Below, piece by piece: positions 11,881 to 26,344 of a stretch of 64,000 nucleotides of DNA; position 1 is the stretch's first letter; each line of letters begins with the position of its first letter. Under the pieces are notes generated by a model. That model was not told where the DNA came from, ran no database searches, and was given only the letters and a program-made list of their open reading frames with translations. Origin of the DNA: Bryopsis sp. KO-2023 (taxonomy: Eukaryota; Chlorophyta; Ulvophyceae; Bryopsidales; Bryopsidaceae); NCBI GenBank assembly GCA_030272585.1, contig BSYQ01000004.1:1178001-1242000 (forward strand), read 5' to 3'. A program made the translations under genes and the position numbers.

Positions 11881-13371
11881 TTTCTAGTGGGGCTAGTTCG
11901 GGCAGTGTAGATGGAACAGAGAGGAAAAACACACACATCTAGAATGGGGGACGGAGAAAATTTGTCCATCAATTGTTTTAATCCAAGGGGGTTGGGTGGC
12001 AGTCAATTACTTGTGTACCTCCTGTCTGACTGTTAGTTTTTGTACTGTAATTGTACAATAGAATTTAACCACAGTTTTGGTCAGGAAAATCCACTTCCAC
12101 TGGAAAGCTCTCAACAAAAGCACTTTGTGAAACACTGACCCAAAAGTAGCTTTGGACAAAAAATAGTGTGTCTGGTTTCCTGTGCGTATTGGCAATCCAG
12201 CATTTCAGGACAGTAACCCAACATTTTGTTCATATGATTGCAATCTGCCTATCATATGTATTTACCAAAAACTGGCTGAATTCCAGTTGTGTTGGTTCAC
12301 ATGTATGAACACCTCCAAGGTCCCTCATTTAGTTCGAATTTGAATTTGATGTATCTCTCTGTTCCTGGACTGCCTGTGTGTCACAAGAATTCTTTGAATG
12401 TCTGTGTGCTTGATTACGTGATTATTATGTGATGCTCCAGTGAAAGTGTGAGATAGCCCTTCACAGGTCACACTCCCCAGGCAGCTGTGACTCTCCATCC
12501 TGGTTACTTCAGTTTTAGAAGGGGAAAGCAAATGCATTTTTCCCAGCCCACATAACTTGGGAATCGAGAAAAATGAAAAAATATGAAAGAAAATGAGATA
12601 ATAAGGGTTGTTGGGTGGGGCTTCGTTCGTCCACCAAGCGAGGGAAAAGGTTGTCAGCACCGTGGAGGCTGCGAAAAACTTCACGGGGCTTTTTTTTGGC
12701 GGCTTCGTTACGAGGTAAAGAACGAAACAAAGGAAGATAAACAAAGGGGTGAGGCTGCCATCAGTTGGTAGTGCATGATCTCAATACGAGTGTCAATCAC
12801 GAAGATCAGAAGCCCGTGAGTTTATCATCATCTGGCCAGGCCCCTCCCCACAACAACAACAACAACGAAGAAAGAACACAAGGAGGTCCGCTCGGCCTGG
12901 TCGTGTCAGGGATCCCGTAAACGGTAGAATTTTCCTCGCACGGCTTGGTCTAAACTAAGCGCAGCGAGGGTCAGAGTATACACGTTTTGACTTCACGCTC
13001 CGAAGAACACTCCGTCGAAAGATGGTAATTGTGAAGTTCATCCTTCCCGACGCTACGGACCGCTCTGGCGGCCAAACTAAGCTGGAGATGGCAGAAAAGA
13101 ATAGGCTTTCTGGGGATTTATAGTCGGCCAGGAAGTTATTCTTACGTCAAGATCCCGTTTCCATGTCAGACATGCGTCATATGGCCGATTTAGCTGCAAA
13201 ATTAGCCCATCGTCGTTGAATTGCTCTGGACGGAACTGGCTCCTGGCGTCCACTTCCCTGCGACTACTTCCGGTCACTCTTCACGTGACATACTTGGACC
13301 CTTTACTTAAAACTGGGGAAACAGCGTTCGTTAATAAAACCATGTGAAAACCAAGCTGAAAAAGATATGCC
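11881..13371. other. Intergenic region, no gene seen
   Basis: No frame with splice support. A short (CAA)n tract lies near 12,850. The region from about 12,900 to 13,371 is GC-richer and directly precedes the right arm of the inverted duplication; it may act as promoter for BTB copy B. Confidence 0.55.
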
Positions 13372-15563
13372 ACCTTTCCGGAACACACTCCACAAAACAG
13401 CGCGATACAGCCCAAGCATTGAGCGTTTTACCTGGTTACGGAAAAAAGAAACCATTTATCGTGATGGAGGTGGACTTACTGGAGTTGAGCACGTGCGAGA
13501 GTGATTCCGTCCGTTTGGATCTGAGGGGGAAGGAAGTCAGCGTGCCGGTGTCTGTGTTGGAGCGTTACCCCGAATCTCTGCTGGCCGTCATGTGTCGAGA
13601 AACCACTGGTGCGGTGAACGGAGCAAAACCGATCGCGGTTGACAGGGACCCAGAGCTCTTCGAATCCATCCTCAAGATTTACCGGTAACGGCAATTCAAA
13701 TTCAATGCAACTTAGATCACAAGGCCATGTTGGCTAATGGCAAAACTAAACAGTGATTTTCCTTGCATGCTATGCTTTTGGTGATGATTGCCAGTGGATT
13801 CTTTCTTTGTTGAATTTTTTGCATTGACTTTGATCAGGCATTCTGGTGACCACACTGTCCTGGCCTCAGCACCCAATGGCCGCTCCATTTCAGACCTGGA
13901 GCGAGAATTGGACTTCTACCAATTACCTCCCCTGGACGATTTGAAACTGGTGTTACATGCGGATTGGTACAAATCAACGGGGGACATCTCCAATCTAGCC
14001 AAAAACATGCTGGCCAAACTCAGTCTCAATCGAAAAGACTGCTTCATGAAGGACAGGGGGGCCTTCTTGGTGTGGATCATGAAAGATGACCTGATGTCAG
14101 ATTTCCAAAACCTCCAATTCAAGACGGAGTATATCGGGGTGCCTGTGGAGCTGGATGGCAGACCTGGCTACACAAAAAACGTCCTTACTTTGGTCCATAA
14201 AGCCCTGAAATCTGTGCGTGGATTTATCTCCGTGGCGGATTTGACCAGTGGACTGACTGTGGAGGCAGGGAATTTGGTAGTGCAAACCCCTAAGGGCAAA
14301 ATCGTTCTGCCTAGATTCAGGGACAGTGCCCTGAAGGTAAGAGCGAAACAATGGAATAGAAAAAAGCAACGACGAAATAGGTCTTGTTCATTAAAAAAAA
14401 ACAGAGATGGGTGTTTTTTCGCTTTCAACGGTGCTTATTTGCAGCCACAGGGAATCTAGAAAATAAAATAAATAAGATACAGGGAAACACAGGGCCAGAG
14501 AATGAGGAAATGGGGGGCACATGTTCATACAGAAGAGTCTGCTTTACAAAACAATCGAGAGTTTCAGAAGACATTTTTTTTTGTTGTTGAGGTTTGTTTG
14601 AAGAGTCTTTTTTTTGGGAACATATTTACAAAAAGAGAAAGCTGGCACAAAATTTTCTCGTTTTGACGAATGTTTTCCCTGCTGAATTGTTTTTTTTTTC
14701 ATTTTTCTGTTGTGTTGTTATCAGATGCTGGCAGAGGAACTCTCAGGGTTTGGATTTGGCTTGAAACAATATATATTTGATATTAATGAAAAGCCCTGCC
14801 CCGTTCTGGTTTTGCAATGGTGAGATTTTGTTTCTCCTTTACCTGATTGTCTTGATATTCACTCAATGTTTCTGGATGTTCTTTTTCCTTCACATGTAGA
14901 TCTAGCACAATTTTGTAATATTAGTTAACTAGTCTTAATTTTGAGCAGCAGAGTGTCATGATTTTGAGGGGAGGGTTTCATTTTTAATCTGAGAATTGGG
15001 TGTTGCCATGACATACCAGAATCAGGTTTGCCTGGAAAACCCCAACATGTAACATGCAGGGCCCTCAGCAGTTTGTATTTCTTCTCAATTGTTTCAAGCA
15101 ATGTAAATCACATGATGTTTCTGGAATATATTTGAGATGGGTGGCATTTTGACTTCTGTTGAACCCGAATCAACACAAGTTCGAGGGGACAGAAACAACA
15201 CTTCCCCATGGAAGACTGGATGATTTGCAAGTGATCTATTTCACCCTCGAATGGGCTGGGCTAATCGGGGACGGATGGCCGGCCTTCAGGCCGAGCGACC
15301 GGAACCTGCTAAGCCAATTTTGCTAGAGGAATCAGAAGTCGTAACTGATTAATTAATTAATTAATCATCTCTGGGGGTGATTTCAACACTCAACGATTAG
15401 AAGTAATGAAGAAGGTGATGTAGAGCTGTTGAGAAACTGAAGGATACGAAATTTGACGTTTTGTATGTGTCAAAAACATTCTTGTAAAAAATCTTTTTTC
15501 TTTCAACAATGACCCAGCATCACAGAGTGGGTTTTAGAAGTGTGAGTCAGGGGATTATCTCTG
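13372..15563 (+). repeat. Right arm of large inverted duplication
   Basis: Reverse complement of about 4645-6570 (see left arm). It contains an extra block near 15,265-15,400, including a GGCCGGCCTTCAGGCC palindrome-like stretch and (ATTA)n, which is absent from the left arm. Confidence 0.9.
13464..14823 (+). CDS. T1/BTB (KCTD-like) domain protein, copy B
   Basis: Exons 13464-13684, 13838-14336, 14725-14823: 221, 499 and 99 bases, the same as copy A, giving 272 residues. The BTB part (residues 1-109) is nearly identical to copy A. The C-terminal half has diverged more, for example the residues following MKDDL and the VADLTSGLTVEAG region. Intron 2 is longer (388 against 175 bases) and holds poly-T and poly-A runs. 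The last exon begins MLAEELSGFGFGLKQY and ends with a TGA that overlaps a potential GTGAG donor; copy A has the same arrangement, so termination there is probably real. Both copies look functional. Confidence 0.85.
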
Positions 15564-15964
15564 GTAGTGGTGGGGTTTGAAACATTGGAGTTGAAAGTTC
15601 TCAAAGGAGCAGAAAAAAGAAAGTTGAAATGAATATCTTGGATCAAGTCGAAGATTTGCAACACAATCAATCGAAATTGAGGTTTGCGCTGTAAAGGAAA
15701 CGCACGCAAAACGAAACGCCGGGCAATAACGTACGATAAGAGAAAACGCACTCACAACGTGCGTGAAACCCCAGAGAAGGGCACAACTGTATTTCTCTTT
15801 GACTTCCCCCCGACTTCTACCAATACCACTGGCGGTACAACAGTTGTTGACTACGGTTAACTGTTCCTCTCGCATTGCTGTGGTGTCTTCGAGCGGCTCG
15901 TCTACAACTTTCCCTGCACTCGGAGTTTCTTTGCACTTTGCTTGCGGAATTGAAAAAAAACAAG
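14824..15964. other. Intergenic region with end of repeat arm and 5' region of next gene
   Basis: The first 740 bases are the outer part of the right repeat arm. From 15,564 to 15,964 lies the presumed promoter and 5' UTR of the acidic-protein gene. No exon can be supported there, though the frame preceding the ATG at 15,965 was checked. Confidence 0.5.
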
Positions 15965-16548
15965 ATGATGGATATGTAAGTGCCACTTACCAAGTTGGTG
16001 TTTTGTTGCCAGTTTGTTAAGGAATTGTTTGAATTAATTGATTACAAGTGACGCTGTTTTAATCATTTCCTGTTTGTGTGGTAGATCGACTCTTGGGTAC
16101 TGCTTGGCAGTGAACCTTGGAGTGGAGCTGTTGGACTTGGTTTATACCAAGGTAAGAAACGAAGGGAAAAAAAAAATACTTGAAAAAAAAACAAAAAACT
16201 GGTGGTTTTGTTCCTTTGCATAAATCATGTTTGCTGAAGATGTTTTTTGTGTTCGAAAAAGGCATTTAAACGAAAGCCTCCGAGAAGATCGGTCGGCACC
16301 AACACAATGGAGGAGCAAGAGGAGGAGGAGGTATTCTACGATGCCGAGGAAGGCGAGGAAATGGTGCCCGAACCTACAGGGTAGGTGTTTGTATTTGTTG
16401 TTTCTATTTTGTTTCTGTTTTTTTTGTGTGTGTTTGTATTTTTGCAGTTTTATAGTTTTTGAGTTTTTTGTCAATACTGATTTTACTATTGGTCTGATTA
16501 CACTGCTTTTGATTTTTTTTTTTTCAAAGAATGTCCAGAGAAAGAATT

Positions 16549-16580
<32 letters not shown>

Positions 16581-19050
16581 GCGAGATCTTTTCCACCGTT
16601 CTTCTGCCTTGTGGTGCTTTTCCCAAAAAAAATCGGACTGCACACGTAGTTTTTTTTTTCTGGTTGTATTTTCCTTGAATACAATCTGAAGAAGGTTTGA
16701 ATGAGAAATATTATGACATCAGAACCTAAGGGAAAACAGTGAAGCATGTTGGTTTTTCCTCTTTTTTTTTTTTTCGGTGAAAATTAACCTTGGGGGTGAT
16801 GTTTGTTGCAGAATCAGATTGCCTGAACTTACTGTTGAGGAGGAAGACAAAAAGGTAAGAAAAGAAAAAAAAGGGGGTTTTGAATCGAATTAAAAAAAAA
16901 CCCAATGAATTCTGGAGCAGCGGGGGTGAAACTCTGATTTTGCTTTGTGGAGTCGGAAACAGAATGGTGGCAGAATTGGTGCTGGTAGGCCAGAATTTGT
17001 TGAAAATCATGTTTCTCTCACTGTTGACAGATAAATCTCAACATGGATGTTGCTGCTGGCGCTGAGGTGGAGGTTGAGGCGGAGGAGGAGGCCAAGGTCG
17101 AGAAGGTCGAGCAGGTCGAGAAGGTCGAGGAGGTCGAGGAGGTCGAGGAGGTCGAGGAGGCCGAGGAGGCCGAGGGGAAAGTTGGCGTCTTTTTGTGGTC
17201 GTCCAATATCTGGCAAGATGTCTCAGCTATCCAACCGCCCCCTGCTTTCCTGGGAATGGAAGCGTCTTTCTTTGGAGCCGACACTTCAGAGAAGAGTAGC
17301 ATCAAGGTAAGCAAAAAAAAAAAGGGGATTTCGATTTGACACAAACGATTGGAACTATGAAAATCTGATGCAATGAAGATTAAGCCCTGAGTTTTAAGAA
17401 AGTATTAAAAGTGGTGGATAACCAACAGATTACTGTTTTTTCTGTTTTGCATTATGTTGCGAACGTTTGTGCCAAAAATAGAAAGAAAAAAAATCAGGCA
17501 CTTCTTCTTGGGAGAAGTTCTGTTTGACGATTTTATTTTTATCACTGTTGATAGACAACGTTCAACCTGGCTGACGGTGGCGCTGGCGGCTGTTTGGGGT
17601 CGTCAACAAAATTCGAGGATGTCTCAACAATCCAAGTGTCCCCTGCCTTCGTGGGGATGGGTCTCTCTTGTGAAACCAACAAGACCAAAACTGAGAACAG
17701 GTGAATATAACGTCATTTTGGTTTTTGTTTTTTTTTCCTTTTTCTTTTTCTAATTTGTGTGAGAGATTAACGTGGTGGTGTGGTGTGTGTGTTCTGAAAA
17801 TAGAGTGCCTGCTGATGCATTCAGGTTCGGAGCCAGCAGTTTTGAGAAGAACGATATCAAGGTAAGAAAAGAAAGGGGACTTCGATCAAGTTGAACTATG
17901 AATTCTGGTGCAGTGAAGATTAAACTAGGTGCTATGGTTTCTCTTTCTTTCTGTTTTTTTTTTCTTTTTTTTTTTTGGGGGGGGGGGGGGAGGAGGCAGC
18001 ACTCATCACCATCAGTTGCAAAAAGGGCCCCCCAACCTTCGATTAAAAAACGCTAAAATTCCAGAAGTGTTAAAACATCCATGTTTTTGACAAGCTTGGA
18101 ACTCGACATTGAATTGAAAACAGCAGTGGGAGGAGGCCTTCTGAAATCATGTATGTTCCATATACATATATAGAGTACATGTGCCAATCAGTGGGAGTTA
18201 ATTATTCATATCGATGGCGGGGTCATGATGAGATCAGTCAAACATCGATTGTGTAGAAAGGAAAATAACAAACAGTCTTTGATGACCTGTTGCAAACAGC
18301 CCGAAGTGCTTTTGAAAAGTGTTGAATTTTTCTGTGTTTTTTTTTCAAATGCATTTGCTTGGTTGATGTCTGTAGAATGACTCGAGCCTGGTCTGTGTGG
18401 AAAAGCCATACTCTCCACAAGAGTACTACCCCGAGGGCTTTTCTGCGGAGGACAACCCCCAGGAGTACTCTCCAGAGGGGTGCTATCCACAGTAAGAATC
18501 AACCTTCTTTTTTTTCTCGACCTGTTTCGAAATCCGTTATGTGGGGAGCACTACCTCCCATGGAATCTCTAATGAGTGTGTTTTGCTCTGACCCTCCCCC
18601 TCAAAAAAAAACAAGCTTGTTAAGTTCTGCAGGGGGGTTGCCCCCCACACCTGAAGCATTGGTTCTCTCCATATCGTTTTTCGAAAATAAGCAACCGTTG
18701 GGGTTTGCCTTGCAGCTTTCGGGGAGGAAACGGCAACACGTTTCTGGAACGCATGAGGGAGCAGGCCCAGGCTTGTGCGGATGCTGGCTACAACAACACC
18801 AGGCCATTCCGCAGAGTCAGGAGGCAACCAGCGAATCAAAACCACAACCAAGGTAAGGATGAGTTCGCTGCTGCTGTGGTTCTTAATGCTGACTCCACGA
18901 TTCAGACGTTTTACCTGTCTTGGAAGGTTTTTTTTTTTTTTCCGTGGAATCAACCGTTCAATCGGAGAATGAGATCAAAAGGAAAAACAAAAACAAAAAA
19001 ACTGTGTGTGTGGTTCTGCAGGTGGTTCCTGTTCCCACTGGGAGCAGTGA
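15965..19050 (+). CDS. Unrecognised acidic protein, ten exons
   Basis: Proposed exons: 15965-15975, 16085-16151, 16262-16380, 16811-16853, 17031-17306, 17555-17700, 17804-17861, 18376-18491, 18716-18852, 19022-19050; 333 residues. Every junction has GT..AG ends and matching phase, which is the main evidence that this is one gene. Order of features: a hydrophobic N-terminal stretch (LGYCLAVNLGVELLDLVY), a basic patch (KRKPPRR), an acidic region (MEEQEEEEVFYDAEEG), a Glu/Val repeat region (EVEKVEQVEKVEEVEE), two related segments (VSAIQPPPAFLGMEASFFG and VSTIQVSPAFVGMGLSCE), a Tyr/Pro-rich part (YSPQEYYPEGFS) and a Gln/Asn/Arg-rich tail. I do not recognise a family. The paired FLGMEASFFG/FVGMGLSCE segments in consecutive exons suggest internal exon duplication. 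The first coding exon is only 11 bases, so the start is the least certain part. Confidence 0.6.
17095..17177 (+). repeat. In-frame GAGGTC hexamer microsatellite
   Basis: About 13 units of GAGGTCGA/GAGGCC-type hexamers within exon 5 of the acidic-protein gene, encoding (E-V)n then E-A-E-E. Length is likely to vary between individuals. Confidence 0.85.
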
Positions 19051-21045
19051 TTTTTTTTTTTTTTTTAATTATTGAAGAACTTGAATGTGTGGTGTGGCTG
19101 GTGGAGAGAGGGAGGGGGGGAAGACCAGGGAAACCTGGTAACTCTTCTTGAAGGGAACCGCTATTACGGTCTGGGACCGGTTGAAGGCGGTCAACCCCCC
19201 CGTCCCCCTCTCTTCTGGCCATACCACCGTTCAAGCCTGTATGATGTGGTGGGGCTTTGCGGAGGCAAAAAAAAAAGCGCAATTTGAGAATCGGTTAACA
19301 AGCCCCACCCAGACATCACATACTTGTTTAAATTGTACAGGGTTGTTTATTTGTTCGATCAAGAGAGTTCGATGCTCTTCGTATTGAACCAGCGTGGAAG
19401 ATGCGTTCGCCAAGGTGAGGATTATTAAGAAAAGCCGAAAGTAGTGACTGTATATTCTGCTTTTCCTGTTTTTTTTGGGGAGGTGTTTTTGGTGTTTGAG
19501 TTAAGGTTTTATATATATATTGTTGTTTTTGTTTTAGGCAGTGTTTTGATTGTACCTGCTGACGTTTTTATATATTGCAATTCTGACATGTGTGGAAAGG
19601 GAGGAATCGAGGTATGTGTGATTTTATTTTTTGTAACTGTATTTTTCAGGGAAAGTCTATGACTGGACACCCTGCGCTGGAGCGATCAACGCTGGCTTTA
19701 CTGTGCTCCAAAACGGCCGAGAATGTGATAAGAAAGGAAAAGATTTGGCTGGAGTTCCACGTTTATAAAGCAAATATTTGGGAGGGGGCGGTTCTGGATG
19801 AAGCAAGCGTGCGACCTTATTTGATCAACTGGATATGAAGTTGAGACAACTGGAGATCAAAACTACTGTGCTTTGGCGACTGCTGATTTTCATCCCAGAA
19901 GCAAAAAGTAATGTGGTCGTGCTGACAGTCCCCCTCACTGATCAGCCGTTCTGAAATTTTGTAAATATGGTGGGACTTTCGTCTGGGCATATTTGCTGGA
20001 GCAAACTCAGAAAAGGATGAGCGATACAGGCTGGGTTTGGGTGGTGAGCATACCACCACCTTCATGTGAAAATGGCAGCGACTGGGTCTACTTCGACAAA
20101 ACAATATGATTTTGTCTATGGAGGGGTAATTGGAGAGGTTCAAGGTTGGCTGGAGAAGATGCGTGTATGCAGGCCACATGTTGAAACGAATTCGTCTTCC
20201 ATTATGGAGCTTTGATGGAGTCGAGGGAAGCTTGCGATTTGTTCATGTTGAAAAAGAAGCATCTCCTTGGAAGGGATTCTGGAGCTTCGATGGAGTTGAT
20301 ACATTCAATCAAGATTCGACGGGAGGTCAAAATTGTTGTGCTGAACCGAGGAGCGAAAATTTCTGTGACAGAGCAGACTGAAATTTCTTAAAGATGTCCA
20401 GAAGAAAAGTGCATAGCGAGATTCATTGTGCATTTTCCTCGCTGTTTCTTGTTGGAATCCACCGCACACTTGTATTGAGGGTTTATCACATAGATGGAAG
20501 CTTCGTCAGGACAAAATTGCTAGAGAGAACTGGGAAAATTATGAGTGATACAATCTGGGTTTGCATGGTGAGCTTCTTATGACCTGAGGTCACTTGGACA
20601 GAACAATCGCTTGAAGAATAATGATTGGAGAGTCTCAAGTTTCCATGGAGAAGATGTATGTATGTATGTATGTACAGCACAGATGTTGAAACTAAGAAAT
20701 CATCTTCTTGGAACCCTTGATGGAGTTGAAAAAAGCTTTCTGTTTGTAAAGTCAGGAATGAAAATGCAATAAATCCAATTAAATCCGAATAGGTCCTCTC
20801 TCTCTCAGCAGTGGATTCAGTTCTCATGAATTTTTGTTTAAATCATACATCTGAAAAAACAATGTGCCAAAGAACACCAAAGTCAGGCTACCGAAATATC
20901 AAAATTCCTCCTCCCACCTTCAGAAGGAAATCCGCAAAATCTGCCCTCCTAGAAATCGTTGTATCCACTCAAAACACCAAAAAATCTCCCGAAAAGAAGA
21001 AAGATAAAATGCCCCCACAAAATTAGCCAAACCACCATCCATCCC
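19051..21045. other. Intergenic region with degenerate tandem duplication
   Basis: No coding exon could be supported. It contains poly-T tracts and, from 20,010 to 20,765, a degenerate direct repeat listed separately. It separates two convergent genes (acidic protein + and hemB -). Confidence 0.55.
20010..20765 (+). repeat. Degenerate direct repeat, about 520-base spacing
   Basis: The block 20,010-20,245 (ATGAGCGATACAGGCTGGGT ... TTGATGGAGTCGAGGGAAGC) recurs in order at 20,535-20,765 (ATGAGTGATACAATCTGGGT ... TTGATGGAGTTGAAAAAAGC). A third partial copy lies at 20,255-20,300 (TCTGGAGCTTCGATGGAGTTGA). Frames are broken, so it is either a decayed gene family or non-coding repeats. A TATG microsatellite sits at about 20,655. 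Confidence 0.7.
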
Positions 21046-23836
<2,791 letters not shown>

Positions 23837-24519
23837 TTTGTGCGACGGTTGCGACGGGATAACGCGCGTGCAAAACGGACAGAAAGCGGAAAGAGTCCAC
23901 GGGAGTGGTGTGGTGTGGCGGTGGGAAGAGTAAAATTCGTGTGACGTTCGGGGAACATCAAGGAAATCTTGCCTTTGATTGTGAATCTGGCAAATGGAGG
24001 AGCGAATCTACGTTTCGAAACGCTTACGAAACGACCACCAGGAGTTTGTTGGCATTCATCCAAACAGAGGGTTCTGGAGGGGAGGAAGCCTCCATTGCCA
24101 TTCCTTTTGAATCATGAATCAAAGAAAAAGAAAAAAAGGGAGAAGTGAGATAGTGGCTGTGCAAGAATACTCAGCATTTTGGTCCACAAGAAATCTCGCA
24201 CAGGAAATGTTGACAGACAAAAATTTATACAATTTAAAAAGCAAAGCCAATTCAACAAGAATTTCTTAATCCTCATCCTACTAAGTATACGGTCCCTGCC
24301 CAGTTTCACCATCATGTAGCGTTGGTACAACAACGCTCCAATGAAACAGTGAAGGTCAGGATAAATTTTCAAATAATGCATTTTTCCTGTTTGTTCCTCG
24401 ATATCTGAAAATATCACTAAAACACCATTATTTTCAGTGTCCCATTTTTTTTCCTTCTCCTGTTCATCAACAGCCAGTAACCAATTCCTCAACCCCAACA
24501 AGAATTATTACTTTCCTCT
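23837..24519. other. hemB upstream region, no other gene seen
   Basis: Contains the presumed hemB promoter. A minus-strand frame of 129 codons (24,501-24,112) matches no family I know and has no splice partner; it is not called. Confidence 0.5.
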
Positions 24520-24535
24520 TTACACTATGGGAAGA

Positions 24536-24805
24536 ACCGCTCTGTGCGGGGTAGAAAAATCACGTTCGATTTCCGCCGAAAACTGAAGTCGCGAAAATCG
24601 ACGCGACAGAGAGAGGGAATGGTAGGAAACACCTGGGTTCGACTCCCAGGCATTCCCGTCACGATCTGGGGCGGAAAAACGGAGTCGCTGGCGAAGTCGT
24701 CAGCGACGGACGAAATGGCGAAACTCTACCCCGCACAGTCAACCCCGCACAGGACAGTAACCCCGTACAGGACTCTGTGCGGGGTTAGTATCCTGTGCGG
24801 CGTAG
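24536..24805. repeat. Left subterminal array of GTGCGGGG motifs
   Basis: Copies in both orientations at about 24,543, 24,730, 24,743, 24,758 (variant CCCCGTAC), 24,776 and 24,796 (variant). The distal part TAGGGTTGACGTCACC resembles the GGTTGACGTC stretch of the right-end palindrome. Confidence 0.8.
24615..24657 (+). other. Minihelix-like tRNA fragment (acceptor stem plus T-arm)
   Basis: GGGAATG (24,615-24,621) can pair with CATTCCC (24,651-24,657), and between them lies a T-arm-like hairpin, CCTGGGTTCGACTCCCAGG, with the B-box core GGTTCGACTCC. D-arm and anticodon arm are absent; only about ten bases fill the gap. It sits inside the CACTA element. It could be the relic of a tRNA-derived sequence or a chance fold. 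Confidence 0.45.
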
Positions 24806-26344
24806 GGTTGACGTCACCGAATCGCGAAATGCGGTGGATGGTGTGATCTGTCACACTCGTTTGGAATGCCAGTTCGCAGATCTCAATTGCGTGCTGGAGT
24901 CGAACGAAAATGGCCAGGGGAGGGAGCACTCGATCGAGTCCCTCGCGAGGTACTCGCGGACCTCCCATAGGCTGAGAGCCATGCGGTCGACGGAGGATTG
25001 CTGCCATGCGTGGTCCAAGCGTCAGAACGAGATCTTTGGAGGTCGGTTGGTGAAAAGAGGTCATGGACGACGCCTGCGTACTCGGCAATCCTCCAGTGAG
25101 CCACGCTTTCGACGCATCCCCAAGCACGGCCTCGGGCTCTGCTTCGAGCAGCGCCGCGAGATTCTTACACGAGCGACGCATCGCGCAACGCAGCTCCCCT
25201 GGGTTTTCCCACCAGTTCAAGGAGAGCCGAAGGTTTGTTTTTTTTCAACTGCTGTGTCCTGCGTGTATTTCACATCGGCACTTTACTTTTTTGAAGGACT
25301 ACGCCCCAGTATTTTTTTGTTGTGTTTTTTACTTTAGCAAAAATTGGACAAAAAGGAGGCTTCAAGATATTGCCACCTTATGAATGTTAGTTGAATTTCT
25401 GAGCCAGCCTATAACGCATTTCAGTGCCACCTGCTTGCAATCTTGTTGATCCTGCCCCTGCTTGTTGAAGGTTGGAAATCCTAGCTCCTACCTTGTCACA
25501 CCCCTCCCCCCCCCCCCCCCCCAAAAAAAAAAAAAGAAAAAGAAAAAGGGAAAGGAAAATAAAACAAGTCTGTGTTCGAGGTTCGCACCTGTGCATTGTA
25601 CACTTTCTTGAAAAAGTGAAAAAAAAACCCACAACAGGATGCTGGTCCATCGAATTCTTGCTTTCTCCAATCATGTTGATTTGCTGTCCAAATAGATTCT
25701 TGCAAAGGTAAAATCAGTTCGCTGGATTGATGGATGGACAACGAATCAAAGGATCGACTTCAAAAATGGATGGCTTCCCATGACTCCACAGAGAAAACCC
25801 CCAGCTTTTCTTGGTTATGTTTTCAGGGGCTGGAGAATCCCAGAGGGCTCTTTGCGCTTCAAATTCTGACCTGTGCAGCTTATCTAAACGCGCTTTGCTG
25901 CAAGTTACTCCCGGAACCAGGAAGCCAAGGAAGGGGAAAATTTAACCCTCAACAACGAAGGCAACATCCAGGCGATCGCCACCATTGACAGAATCCCCTT
26001 CAAAAGAAGAAGACGATCTCAAACCTTAAGAGGAAGAGGGCTCGGGGCCGGACTGGGTGGTGCTCGTTGCAATCACAGATGAAATCGAACCTCCTGAAGA
26101 CGCTGCTGCCATTATCGCAACACCACCAGGAACGCTGCCCTCACCAACGCAAGGCCGACCGGCCGGCAGTAGTGGGTAGGACTGCACTGGATTTTTTTGC
26201 ATTTTGTGAAGGTCTGTAGCACTCCTGCTAGTACTACTCATGAGCTCAACAGTCGCCACCAAATCCATTTCCTTCAGAAAGTTCCCACCCCATTCAATTT
26301 GTTGATTGTGTTTAGGGGAAAATCTTGAGAGGGGTGCAGTGTTT

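Noticed and set aside
15555-15986. Minus-strand open frame of 143 codons
   Set aside because: Overlaps the end of the inverted repeat and the presumed promoter of the acidic-protein gene; no domain.
24112-24501. Minus-strand open frame of 129 codons
   Set aside because: Ends in a Phe run from a poly-A tract, has no recognisable domain and no splice support.
24726-25337. Overlapping open frames on both strands (164 codons minus, 180 codons plus)
   Set aside because: GC-rich part of the CACTA element; neither frame matches a family. A short plus frame at 25,063 resembles a transit peptide plus exon but has no downstream partner that I could confirm.
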